Shown: one piece after another, positions 51,449 to 60,618 of the stretch
Position numbering within the stretch: position 1 is the first letter of the stretch
Layout: every line of letters begins with the position of its first letter
Source: Candidatus Tanganyikabacteria bacterium
GTDB taxonomy: Bacteria > Cyanobacteriota > Sericytochromatia > S15B-MN24 > VGJW01
NCBI GenBank assembly: GCA_016867265.1
Contig: VGJW01000004.1
Coordinates: forward strand, 1-64,000
Length of the DNA: 64,000 bases
Direction: 5' to 3'
Program-made: the position numbers and the translations under genes
Notes under the pieces: model-generated
The model's database searches: none
What the model was told of the DNA's origin: nothing
The model's input: only the letters and a program-made list of their open reading frames with translations

Positions 51449-53359
51449 TCAGGGCCCTGTGGACGCAAAGCGCCAGATGCTGACGCCACGGTCCCCGGCA
51501 ACCCACAACCGGCTGCCGTCGGGCGTGAAACGCAGGGCGCGGATGGGACCGACGTCAGGTTGAAGCGAACTGCGATCCGTGCCGGTACTCAGATCGATCA
51601 GGCGAACTGCCCCGTCCCCTTCGGCCAAGGCGCCAAGGAACGGGTTGCCGAGGCTCATGGCGATCGTGCCCACGGCGGCACCGAGGTCGCGCACCCAGAC
51701 GAGCTTGCCCGACGGATAGACCCACACGGTCATGCTGCCGTCTGCCTGGGCACCCAGCACCAGACCTTCCCCGGTCTGAAGGTTGACACCCCCGATCGCA
51801 AGGCCGATGACGGCCGAGGGCCGTGTGGTCCACGACGCAAGGCGATGCCCGTCGCCGCGGTCGAGAACGGTCACCGTGCCGTTGTCCAGGCCCAGAAGCA
51901 CCCTGCCATCCCACAGTTCGCCGCAAGTGGTGCGCCCCGGCCCGACATCCATGATGGCTGACTCGCGCATCCCCGCCACCTCGTGACGGACTTCACCGGC
52001 TCCGACCCAGAACCCCGTTCCGAGGACGTCTGGTCCGGCCCAGGCCAAGGGAGCCGACAACGTGGCCTGCACAACCATGTCCGGCTCGGGCTCCGTGCCG
52101 TCCGTCCGCACCCGGGTCCGTTCCATCCGGCCATCGGCATAGGCGACGAAAGCGTCCTCGTCCGCCGATCCGGGATGCTGTTGCAAGCCGATGGCACGCG
52201 CCATCCCCGGGGATGTCCAGGATGCAAGCAGCGGCTGACCGGAAGGCCCGACCATCACGACGACCTTGCCCCCGTTCCCGAGCATGGCCGCCATGTGGCC
52301 TGCTCGGGAGTGGGCCACGGCCACGACGGGTTCACCGATGTCCAGGCGGTTCTCGAGCGTGGCCAGGGCCTGTGATGGCCCTGCGGTCGGCGAGGGCGAG
52401 GGCAAGACGACAGAGGGTCCCCCTGCAGTCGGTTGAGGCATCGGCATCTCCGAGGGAGTGGCCACAGGGGACGGCGAAGGAGATGGAGTGACGGCGAGGG
52501 GTGGCCCGGACGTCGACACGGATCCTGATGCGGTCACCTTCACAGAGGGCACCGCAACCACGCGCCACGAAGCGCCCGGCTCTGGAACCTCGATCGCAGG
52601 AAGCGTGAGCGTCCCCGAGGGCAAAAGAACCAGGCCCTCCGGGGGGTAGCGCACCGCGCCTCGCTCGGGTTGCCAAATCACGAGAGGCAGCCTGCCGGAG
52701 GGCAGGTCCGACAGCACGAATGAACCATCTGCCAGCACGGGCGCCACGTAGGGAGAGCCGGGCACAAGGACCTCGCCTCGGGGTGGCGACGGTTCGCCCT
52801 TGTCCACCAGGACCGAGATGCGGCCCTTGACAGAGGCCGTCGCCGCCAGCGTCAGGGTCGGTCCAGGAGCCTCGGCAGCCGGCCAAGCGAACCCGGGCAA
52901 ACACGCCTTGAAGCCCGGTTTGCCCCTCGCCTCGAGGTTGTATCGACCGGCAGGCAGGGAGATGCGGAATATCCCCTCCCCATCCGTCAGGGTCGATCGA
53001 CTTGCCGCCGCTGGGACGATCGAGCCGTCCACCAAGCTTCGCCCGTCCGACACGCTTCGCTCGCCCGCCACGATACGACTGGCAACGTCGTTGGCCACAA
53101 GGCCAACTGCGTGGTTCGCGACAAGGGATGCAGCGTCGCCCGCTACCCGCCTGGCCACCGCGTCCTCAGGCAGGGATTCGGCAGGATAGGCGCGGACTTC
53201 GACGGCAATGACCGGCACCCCCTCCGGATCGAGGACCTTGCCGACCAGCACGTCCGTTGCTGCAGGCAGGACGGAAGGCACGACAGCCGGCAACGGCAGC
53301 ATGCTCTCCGCAAGGCGGGGAAGGCGACAGGAAGCCAGCAGGCACGCCGCGATGCCCAC
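51449..53359 (-). CDS. Lipoprotein with carboxypeptidase-regulatory-like and WD40-like domains
   Basis: 636 residues from GTG 53359; upstream in-frame sequence to a CTG just after TAG would give a better charged n-region (RPRHWHVLR), so the start is uncertain. Lipobox LLASC. Residues 35-75 and 115-155 look like a CarboxypepD_reg-like beta sandwich (LVGKVLDPEGVPVIAVEV, LTDGEGIFRISLPAGRYNL in part). A Pro/Ser linker (about 290-345) precedes a beta-propeller (about 350-636) with repeated WD-like blades such as LGLDNGTVTVLDRGDGHRLA and LRFTPDGSRLWVAGDRGVSI. A surface protein of unknown partner. Convergent with tRNA-Gly. Confidence 0.8.
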   Translation of the reverse strand: MGIAACLLASCRLPRLAESMLPLPAVVPSVLPAATDVLVGKVLDPEGVPVIAVEVRAYPAESLPEDAVARRVAGDAASLVANHAVGLVANDVASRIVAGERSVSDGRSLVDGSIVPAAASRSTLTDGEGIFRISLPAGRYNLEARGKPGFKACLPGFAWPAAEAPGPTLTLAATASVKGRISVLVDKGEPSPPRGEVLVPGSPYVAPVLADGSFVLSDLPSGRLPLVIWQPERGAVRYPPEGLVLLPSGTLTLPAIEVPEPGASWRVVAVPSVKVTASGSVSTSGPPLAVTPSPSPSPVATPSEMPMPQPTAGGPSVVLPSPSPTAGPSQALATLENRLDIGEPVVAVAHSRAGHMAAMLGNGGKVVVMVGPSGQPLLASWTSPGMARAIGLQQHPGSADEDAFVAYADGRMERTRVRTDGTEPEPDMVVQATLSAPLAWAGPDVLGTGFWVGAGEVRHEVAGMRESAIMDVGPGRTTCGELWDGRVLLGLDNGTVTVLDRGDGHRLASWTTRPSAVIGLAIGGVNLQTGEGLVLGAQADGSMTVWVYPSGKLVWVRDLGAAVGTIAMSLGNPFLGALAEGDGAVRLIDLSTGTDRSSLQPDVGPIRALRFTPDGSRLWVAGDRGVSIWRFASTGP

Positions 53360-53540
53360 GCGAAGAACGTGCCAGTGTCGGGGGCGGGGAAGACGGGCCG
53401 GGGGCAGCGTCTACAGATGTTCATACCCGATGCCCGTTCGAAAGGACCCCTTTGGCCGCCAGCGTGGACGGGGTGCGTCGATTTCGGTATCGTGGACGAC
53501 CGTCAGCCCCGCTGTCCCCAGCTACCGATCGAGCGCGTAC

Positions 53541-54554
53541 ATGAACAAGATTCAAGCCGAATACATCTGGATCGACGGGCAGAAGCCCACGGCCAAACTC
53601 CGGTCCAAGACCATGATCCTGCCCGGCCCCGTCGCCAGCGTGGACGACCTCCCCGGATGGGGCTTCGATGGTTCCAGCACCTTCCAGGCCGAAGGCCACT
53701 TCTCGGACTGCGCGCTGCAGCCCGTCCGTTTCATCGCGGACCCCATCCGCGGCGGGGACAACATTCTCGTCCTGTGCGAGGTCCTGAACGCCGACGGCAC
53801 CATCCACCCGTCGAACACGCGCGCAAGGTTGCGCGAACTGGCCTCGCACCACGCCGCTCACGAAGCCTGGTTCGGCATCGAGCAGGAATACACGCTGTTC
53901 GAAGGCAACCGACCCTTGGGTTGGCCAGATCGGGGCTTCCCCGCGCCGCAGGGTGGCTACTACTGCGGCGTCGGCGCCGACGAGGCGCTTGGTCGCGAGA
54001 TGGTCGAGGCGCATACCCGGGCTTGTCTGGACGCGGGTATCGGCATTTGCGGCATCAATGCCGAGGTTATGCCGGCCCAGTGGGAGTTCCAGCTCGAGGC
54101 AACCGATGCCCTCGAGCAGGCCGATCAGTTGTGGCTGGCACGCTGGCTGCTCTACCGTGTGGGCGAGGACTACGGCATCCACGCGACCCTGCACCCCAAG
54201 CCCGTCAAGGGCGACTGGAACGGTGCCGGCGCACACACCAACTTCAGCACCCGGGCAATGCGCGAAGCAGGTGGCCTGAAGGTGATCGAAGCAGCTTGCG
54301 AGAAGCTGCGCGCCCGTCATGAGGCGCACATCGCCGTCTATGGCGCCCATAACGAGGAGCGCCTGACGGGCAAGCACGAAACGTGCGCGATTCACCAGTT
54401 CCGCTATGGCGTCAGCGACCGTGGCGCCTCGATTCGCATCCCGATGGGTACCGCCCAGAAGGGCTTCGGCTACCTCGAGGATCGGCGCCCGGCCGCCAAC
54501 ATGGACCCCTATGAGGTCTGTGCCATGCTGATCGAGACCGTCTGCGGAGACTGA
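53541..54554 (+). CDS. glnII: Glutamine synthetase, type II (eukaryote-like GSII)
   Basis: 337 residues. ATP-dependent amidation of glutamate. The short length and motifs YIWIDG, GWGFDGSST, FGIEQEYTLF, NAEVMPAQWEFQL, GDWNGAGAHTNFST and DRGASIRIP are those of the type II enzymes shared by eukaryotes and certain bacteria, not the longer type I GlnA. ATG 53541 has only a weak ribosome site. It is an isolated gene divergent from the WD40-like lipoprotein. Type II in bacteria is scattered, so transfer in the past is possible. Any type I GlnA is outside the window. Confidence 0.95.
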   Translation: MNKIQAEYIWIDGQKPTAKLRSKTMILPGPVASVDDLPGWGFDGSSTFQAEGHFSDCALQPVRFIADPIRGGDNILVLCEVLNADGTIHPSNTRARLRELASHHAAHEAWFGIEQEYTLFEGNRPLGWPDRGFPAPQGGYYCGVGADEALGREMVEAHTRACLDAGIGICGINAEVMPAQWEFQLEATDALEQADQLWLARWLLYRVGEDYGIHATLHPKPVKGDWNGAGAHTNFSTRAMREAGGLKVIEAACEKLRARHEAHIAVYGAHNEERLTGKHETCAIHQFRYGVSDRGASIRIPMGTAQKGFGYLEDRRPAANMDPYEVCAMLIETVCGD

Positions 54555-54731
54555 CGGAGCGTGACGTGCCCTGCATGGCCGAACAAGGCTACGGGCGAAT
54601 CCCTGCCGGCCGGCAAGGTAGACACTCGGGTTCGACTTGCCTCGCTCGCAGTCCATGCAGCGTATCTGCCGGGCGGCCCCGGTAAGCCTTAGGCTGGCTC
54701 GTCCGTCCCCTCCCGGGGTACAGGATCCCGT

Positions 54732-56609
54732 GTGCGCTTGGAACCTATCCTTCACGGTTTCGTACTGGTCTTCGTCGTTGGGCCACAACTCGCGGGCTGT
54801 GCTCTCGATCGCGGGGGCGGGCTACCCGCCGGCCAAACACCGATGCTCCGGCTTGGGACGCCAGGGTTGCAGGTTCGCATGCCGCAGGCGCTTGCAGCAG
54901 GCGATGGCAGGCTCAGGCTCTGGACGACCTCGGGCACCTTGTTACTGGACGAGCAGGTCACGCTGCCGGATCTGGGCGCGTCGCTCAGCGTGGATGACCT
55001 CGGCACGTCCGGCGGCGTCGTCGTGGCCTGGGACCCCGCATCGACGTCCCGGCAAGCGCAATCGTGGGGCGGATTCGCCGTGTTGGTGCCGGGCGAGGCA
55101 ACCAAGGTCAGTCTCGATGACCGTACCACGGCTGCCGCAGCCATCTGGAGAGCCCTCTGGACCAAGGGCGGGGTGCCTGCCGGAGTCTCACCCGATGACG
55201 CCCGATCAGCGGTCCACGACCTGCTGTTCCGAGTCCCGGACAGCCATCCCCGCCTGCTGGACATATCCGGCATCGCCGACGACCTGCGGACAGGCGTCCA
55301 GACTTCGCTCGCCCGCGCACCGCGCACGGGGAGCGTGGTCTTCGGCTTCCGGGGCTGGCCCAGAGGCGCAGAGGCCACGGTTCGGGCCGACGACGAAAGT
55401 TCTCGGGCGCTGGCGTACGTCGACGCCGCGACCCAGGACGGCCGCAGCTTGCGATGGTCGGGTCTCGCGCCGGGTCGCCGCATCCTCGAGTTGCAGATGA
55501 CGCTGGGTATCGCCGGCACGTTGGTCGCGACGACAGCCGTCGACGTCCCTGCCGGCGGGGAGGCCACGGCATCATGGACGCTACCGCAGTGGGCCGACGC
55601 CCCCCCGCTTCCCGAGGCGCGCTCCGACATGGCAGCCGTGGCCGTGGACCGGGGCATCTGGGTGCTTGGCGGCAGCAGTATCAGTGAGGCAGGCAGCCTC
55701 ACCTCCCTCGACACGTGCCGGTGTCTCGAGATCGGGTCGTCGGCCGCGTCCTGGTCCGCGGTCCCATCACTCCCGTTCAGGACGGCACGCGGCTCGGCCG
55801 TGACGCATGGGGGACGCATCTGGGTCCTCGGCATCGAGGGCTATGTCGCCTCGATGGTCTTGGCCGACGGTCCCTGCAACCATGCCGGCGACTGGCGCCT
55901 GGAAACCGGTCGTGTCGACACGCAGCGCTATGAACCCCTGCTGCTTGCGGTCGACGGAACAGGACCGCGTGCACTGGTTCGGCAAGTGAACCCCGACCTG
56001 TCCAAGGGCCTTGCACATTGGCTGCTGGAGCGGGACGCCGCGCCGTGGTTGTGGCTGCGCCCCACGGCACAGGGTACGTGGTTGCCCGCCACGGCATCGA
56101 TCGTGCCCGAGCCCAGGGAGCGCGATGCCGCCTTGATGGCGAGCGGGGACCAGATCTTCGTCGCGGGGGGCCATTCCGTCACGAAGTACCTGGCTCAGGA
56201 AGACCCCCTGAACAGCAGGCGCCTCGCCGATGTCGAGGCGCTCGACCTGGCGCGCGACGTGCGCCGTGTGCTGCCTTCGCTGCCGGAACCGCTGGCGCTG
56301 GCGGCGCTGGCCCGGACCTCAGGGGGCCTCGTCGTCTCGGGTGGCGAATATGACGTGTTGCAGACGGGTGCTGCGAACTGGTACCTACCGGAGGGTGACC
56401 AAAGCTGGCGCCCCTTGCCCCCGCTCGAGACAGCCAGGGAACGCCACGCCTTGGTGAGCATCGGTAATGCCCTCTATGCCGTGGGCGGAACCCGGAGGTC
56501 CGGAACATCCCAGGACTTCATGCAGGAAGCCTTGGCAACATTTCCGCTCGAATCGGTCGAACGCCTCGATCTTGCCGCCTTGGCCGCGTTGGGCAGGAAG
56601 GCACCCTGA
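54732..56609 (+). CDS. Kelch-like lipoprotein 1
   Basis: 625 residues from GTG 54732 (AGGA six bases upstream). Lipobox QLAGC. N-terminal half (about 25-300) is beta-rich and unrecognised (LRLWTTSGTLLLDEQVTL). The C-terminal half carries kelch-type blades: DMAAVAVDRGIWVLGGSS, GSAVTHGGRIWVLGI, AALMASGDQIFVAGGHS, ARERHALVSIGNALYAVGG. A surface beta-propeller, likely binding polymer or protein. Cotranslated with the next gene (TGATG). Confidence 0.82.
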   Translation: MRLEPILHGFVLVFVVGPQLAGCALDRGGGLPAGQTPMLRLGTPGLQVRMPQALAAGDGRLRLWTTSGTLLLDEQVTLPDLGASLSVDDLGTSGGVVVAWDPASTSRQAQSWGGFAVLVPGEATKVSLDDRTTAAAAIWRALWTKGGVPAGVSPDDARSAVHDLLFRVPDSHPRLLDISGIADDLRTGVQTSLARAPRTGSVVFGFRGWPRGAEATVRADDESSRALAYVDAATQDGRSLRWSGLAPGRRILELQMTLGIAGTLVATTAVDVPAGGEATASWTLPQWADAPPLPEARSDMAAVAVDRGIWVLGGSSISEAGSLTSLDTCRCLEIGSSAASWSAVPSLPFRTARGSAVTHGGRIWVLGIEGYVASMVLADGPCNHAGDWRLETGRVDTQRYEPLLLAVDGTGPRALVRQVNPDLSKGLAHWLLERDAAPWLWLRPTAQGTWLPATASIVPEPRERDAALMASGDQIFVAGGHSVTKYLAQEDPLNSRRLADVEALDLARDVRRVLPSLPEPLALAALARTSGGLVVSGGEYDVLQTGAANWYLPEGDQSWRPLPPLETARERHALVSIGNALYAVGGTRRSGTSQDFMQEALATFPLESVERLDLAALAALGRKAP

Positions 56610-57919
56610 TGCGAAGGCGGAACGCTGGACTATTGCTTATGGTCTCCGCCTGTGCCGGCCAAAACGGCCTGCTCGTGACCGGACAAGGCACGCTCGCGAC
56701 ACCGGGCCCATCGGTGGTAGCCGATGCGCCCGGGACTGCCGTAGCCCCATCGACGACCGAATTTCGCTCCCCTGACCCCGTCACGACGACGCCACCCGGT
56801 CAGACCCCGGAGTCGGAGACGCCCGCAACCCAGGCCCCACCACCCGCCCGACTCGAGGCCATCATCGCGGCACGCGAAATCGGAGCGTGGCAGGACATGC
56901 CGCCGCTCAAGCATCCCCGCGCGTTCCACGGGATGTTCCGCTACCGCGGCACCGTGATGGCGATGGGTGGGGACACGCGCAACCAGGTGGAACGACTGGA
57001 TGAAACGACGGGCCAGTGGCTCGCGCGACCTTTCGCCGATCCGGGCACCGGCTGGGACCGCCCCCCGTATGTCCCGGCCGACATGCATCCGCTCAGCCCG
57101 CCGGTCCTCTTCGGTCCGTGGGTCATGTTGCTTGCAAACCCTCTCGAAATCGACGGCTTCACGATCGACTTTACGCCTCATCTCTTCAACCCCATCACCG
57201 GCCAGATGGGCCGGGGGCCCGCCTCCCTCTCCTCCTTCCACGCCCACCGCACGGCCGTTGGCGCCGTATCGGACGCCCTTGCCGACCATGTCTGGGTCGC
57301 GGGTGGGGAGGCCACGCGAGAAGGCCCCATCCCGACGCCTGCAACCAGTGACTTCCCCCCTCATCGCAGGGCAACCTTCCGCAGTTTCGAACGGGTCACC
57401 TTCAGCACCTTGAGCTGGCAGCGCCTTGCAGACCTGCCGGAGCCGGTCAGCGACCCGGCCGTGGCATGGCGCGACGGCGAGGTCCTGCTGGCAGGCGGTC
57501 TCTCGTGGCTGGATGAGAACGGCCAGCCAGGGGTGACGGAAGCCGGACACTTCGTGGTCGATGCAAACGTGGCGCGGCCTGCTGCGCGTGCGCATTGCTG
57601 GTCCTATGACACCAAGGCGGATACCTGGACCCGTTTGCCCGAGCTTCCGCTCGCCCGCCACGGCGCCCGAGCAGCCATCCTGGGCCGGAACCTGTGGGTC
57701 ATCGGGGGGCGAGACGGCAGTGGGCATACCGTCGCGCGCTGCGATGTGCTGGACCTCGACAGCCGCTCATGGTCGACGGGACCGACGTTGCGACGCGCCC
57801 GCAGCCACGCGGCCGTGAGGGCCGACGAGGCTGGCCAGCTATGGGTGACGGGGGGGCTGGATGCCGGGCGGCGCCCGATGGACACCGTCGAACTGCTTCG
57901 GAGCGACAAGCAACCATGA
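56609..57919 (+). CDS. Kelch-like lipoprotein 2
   Basis: 436 residues. Lipobox MVSAC. A Thr/Pro-rich linker (about 30-80) precedes a propeller with blades starting PRAFHGMFRYRGTVMAMGGD, VGAVSDALADHVWVAGGE, LPLARHGARAAILGRNLWVI and HAAVRADEAGQLWVTGGL. It contains a cluster of Trp-rich blades resembling its upstream neighbour, so the two are probably paralogues. ATG overlaps the upstream stop by one base and its stop overlaps the subtilase ATG by four. Confidence 0.82.
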   Translation: MRRRNAGLLLMVSACAGQNGLLVTGQGTLATPGPSVVADAPGTAVAPSTTEFRSPDPVTTTPPGQTPESETPATQAPPPARLEAIIAAREIGAWQDMPPLKHPRAFHGMFRYRGTVMAMGGDTRNQVERLDETTGQWLARPFADPGTGWDRPPYVPADMHPLSPPVLFGPWVMLLANPLEIDGFTIDFTPHLFNPITGQMGRGPASLSSFHAHRTAVGAVSDALADHVWVAGGEATREGPIPTPATSDFPPHRRATFRSFERVTFSTLSWQRLADLPEPVSDPAVAWRDGEVLLAGGLSWLDENGQPGVTEAGHFVVDANVARPAARAHCWSYDTKADTWTRLPELPLARHGARAAILGRNLWVIGGRDGSGHTVARCDVLDLDSRSWSTGPTLRRARSHAAVRADEAGQLWVTGGLDAGRRPMDTVELLRSDKQP

Positions 57920-59328
57920 GGCGAAGTCACCGTTCAACGCCCATTCTGGCCCTGCTCCTCGGTGCTTGCGCCACGACGCCCCCGCAGGCGCCCCCGACGC
58001 AAACCGTGGCGCGGGTGTCGGTCCAGCCCGGTGAGAAACCAAGTAAATCAGGCCTGCCCCCGGTCGACGCCGCGCTCTCGGCCGGCGCGCGGCAACAGGC
58101 TCCGGTCCGGACCGGACGCCACCTTGTCGGTTGGTCCTCTCCGAGGGAAGCCTCCGCGTGGAAGGAGGCCCATCCGACAGCGCGTGTCCTCGGCACTGTC
58201 ACCTTCCGGAAGACCTGGGCCCTTGTCGAGGGCCTCGCGCCGGCTGCCGCGTTGCTGGCCACGGCAGAACGCAAACTGAGCCTGCCCGTCACCCCTCGGC
58301 GGATCGCGACCGTGGAGCCGCTCGACAGCCTGCAGTGGTCCTTCAAGCCGGGCTACATGGACGTCGAGGGTGCGCACGCCTTGTGGCGTGCACAGTCGGG
58401 ACGACTTGGACGACCGCCTGTCGTCGCCGTCATCGACACCGGCACCGAAACCAGTCACCCCGACCTGGATGTGCTCTCCAATCTCGATGGCGCGAACAGT
58501 CTCGTCGACGAGGACGACATCCTGACGACCGAGGCAGATCCCGCCTCCGATCACGGAACGGCGTGCGCCGGCCTCGTCGGCTCCAAGGTCAACGGCCTCG
58601 GGGGGTCGGGAATGGCCCCCGGAGCCCGTATCCTGGGGATCCGGGTCACGGACGGCAATGGCAGCATCTCGGACTTCGCCATCCTGCAGGCGCTCAAGCT
58701 CGCCACACGCTATGGCCAAGCCGGAGAGCCCCATCCCCTGCTTGCGGACAATGGTGCAGGACCCGTCCGTGTCGTATCGATGAGCCTGGGCGGCTACGAT
58801 CCTGCGATCATCCCGGCCTACGTCGAGGCGTTCGACGTGCTCAAGGACAAGGGCATCCCTGTCTTCGTGGCCTCGGGCAACGAAGCCTGGACGGACAAGA
58901 TTTCGGCACCGGCGAACCAGCCGGGAGCCCTCGCCATCGGCTGCACCATGCGCTACCTCGATACGGAATGGCTGGCTCCCTACAGTTCGGCGGGTCCCGA
59001 GATGTTCCTGACTGCCGGGGGCAACATGGTCTATGCCCCCGTCTCCCTGTCGGTGCGGGGCGGCGGCGCCCAGTGGGCACTGTTCAACGGAACAAGTTCG
59101 GCCACCCCGATGGCGGCTGGCCTGGCTGCGCTTCTGACGTGGGTGCTCGCCGATACGTACGGTGACCTGCCCCCGCGCACGTGGGTCGATCGATTGGCAG
59201 CCCACATGGCGACCACGGCTGATGACCTGGGCAGCCCAAGATGGGATCCGTCCTACGGCTACGGCCGGATCAACGCCAGGAGAGCCCTCGAGACCCCTCT
59301 GGCCGAAGCCCTTCCGGAACGCCTCTGA
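57916..59328 (+). CDS. Subtilisin-like serine protease, lipoprotein (second copy)
   Basis: 470 residues from ATG 57916 (ATGA). Lipobox LLLGAC. Propeptide region to about 150, then S8 domain with Asp174 (VIDTGTETSHPD), His213 (SDHGTACAGLVG) and Ser394 (NGTSSATPMAAG). The Ser motif reads GTSSATP rather than GTSMATP, still with the catalytic Ser. The triad spacing is close to that of 39053-40378, so they are probably paralogues. It ends the kelch-kelch-protease operon; processing of a surface partner by this protease is inferred from gene order. Confidence 0.93.
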   Translation: MRRSHRSTPILALLLGACATTPPQAPPTQTVARVSVQPGEKPSKSGLPPVDAALSAGARQQAPVRTGRHLVGWSSPREASAWKEAHPTARVLGTVTFRKTWALVEGLAPAAALLATAERKLSLPVTPRRIATVEPLDSLQWSFKPGYMDVEGAHALWRAQSGRLGRPPVVAVIDTGTETSHPDLDVLSNLDGANSLVDEDDILTTEADPASDHGTACAGLVGSKVNGLGGSGMAPGARILGIRVTDGNGSISDFAILQALKLATRYGQAGEPHPLLADNGAGPVRVVSMSLGGYDPAIIPAYVEAFDVLKDKGIPVFVASGNEAWTDKISAPANQPGALAIGCTMRYLDTEWLAPYSSAGPEMFLTAGGNMVYAPVSLSVRGGGAQWALFNGTSSATPMAAGLAALLTWVLADTYGDLPPRTWVDRLAAHMATTADDLGSPRWDPSYGYGRINARRALETPLAEALPERL

Positions 59329-59472
59329 TTCCGGTCGCTTGTCCCGCAGCCAGGGTGGGGAACGCGGATCAAAGTCTTGCTGGAGTTTCGTGAAATCCCG
59401 GTAAGGATGGGCAGCCAGCGGGCATACGCTTCAATAAGATCAGTGGCAAACCCTTTCACGTTGGAGGACCGC

Positions 59473-60606
59473 ATGAGCCTTGACCGCAACCGCGGGCATC
59501 TGGGTCAACGGACCACGGCGTTGCTGGCACTCGTTGCCGTAACGCTGTCGGTCGGAACGTCAGCCCAGGCCCACAACTATCCGGACCCCGGAAGTCACCG
59601 CTGGCAACTTTACAATCAGGAAAGCGTCAACTACTCGGTTTGCGAGGACGCGATGACGACCACGTCCACCCGGCTGAAGGTGGGCGAGCGCGAACTCAGC
59701 AGCGTGCCCGAGGAGACGACCAAGGTCACGACGGAGGAGCGGCGCAACGATGCGGCCATCGTCGAGGTCTACGAGTACCCCGGCAAGGCCACCGATCCTG
59801 TCCGGACCGATCGCGAGGGACCTCGGACGACCTTCAGCACGATCTCGGGCCGCATCCAGAAGTTCTATTCGCGCCAGCGCATGGATCACTATCGCGTCAC
59901 GCGAACGATCCAGCCCTTCAAGCTGTATGACGTCACCCGATGGGAGCGTCGCTACCACAAGGTTTTTGAAGTCACGTACCGCGTGACGGACAATCTGACG
60001 TGGACGGACCCGCGCACCGGGGAGGTGCTCTCGCAGGCCGCACCTTCCTATGACGTGACGGCGTCCGAGCCCCGGACGACGGCTTGGGAAAATAAGTCCA
60101 GCGAAGTCCTGACCAAGGTCGACCGGGATCCTCCCGTCGATGTCGACACCTACCTCGGCTCCCGCAACATCGACACCCTGATCTACACCCGGGCCCTGAC
60201 GGCGTTGACCGCGGGCGGCGCCGGCTCCAAGGCCAAGGTCGGGGCCAACGCCTTCGCCGGAGACCGTTCGCGGTCCGTCGGCCAGGCCAAGGTCGCGAGC
60301 GGACGCGAAGCACGCACCATGCTCGGCCAGACGACCGTGGCCGCCAGGGCCCAGGCCACGACGGTCAATGTCTCGGGTCAGTCGGCCCAGGCCATCTCGT
60401 GGCCGGGTGCGTTCGTGGGCAAGTTCCTGTCCTTTGGCAACGGTGCCAATGACAAGGTCCAGGTCCTCGACAACGGCCAACTGAAGAAGGGTAATCAGCG
60501 GTTCAACGCCCTGGATGTCTCGGTCGTGGGCGGCGTGCTGCAGGTTCGCTTCAGCAACAACGGGCAAATCGTGACCGCCTCGCCCCGCGGCAACGGAAAC
60601 GACTAG
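59473..60606 (+). CDS. Exported protein of unknown function (mature start HNYPD)
   Basis: 377 residues from ATG 59473, with GGAGG five bases upstream. Signal peptide (about 1-42) with cleavage after SAQA, giving a mature N-terminus HNYPDPGS. The mature part is soluble, rich in Thr, Arg and Val, with repeated beta-hairpins (VFEVTYRVTDNLTWTDPRTG; VSGQSAQAISWPGAF). The one Cys near the N-terminus is not a lipobox. No family is recognised. The next gene codes for a protein whose mature N-terminus also starts with HxY. Confidence 0.72.
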   Translation: MSLDRNRGHLGQRTTALLALVAVTLSVGTSAQAHNYPDPGSHRWQLYNQESVNYSVCEDAMTTTSTRLKVGERELSSVPEETTKVTTEERRNDAAIVEVYEYPGKATDPVRTDREGPRTTFSTISGRIQKFYSRQRMDHYRVTRTIQPFKLYDVTRWERRYHKVFEVTYRVTDNLTWTDPRTGEVLSQAAPSYDVTASEPRTTAWENKSSEVLTKVDRDPPVDVDTYLGSRNIDTLIYTRALTALTAGGAGSKAKVGANAFAGDRSRSVGQAKVASGREARTMLGQTTVAARAQATTVNVSGQSAQAISWPGAFVGKFLSFGNGANDKVQVLDNGQLKKGNQRFNALDVSVVGGVLQVRFSNNGQIVTASPRGNGND

Positions 60607-60618
60607 GGGATAACAGAC

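Noticed and set aside
54604-54615. A 12-bp GC palindrome TGCCGGCCGGCA after the glutamine synthetase gene
   Set aside because: Short, loopless as a hairpin and expected by chance in such GC-rich DNA; not listed as operator or terminator.
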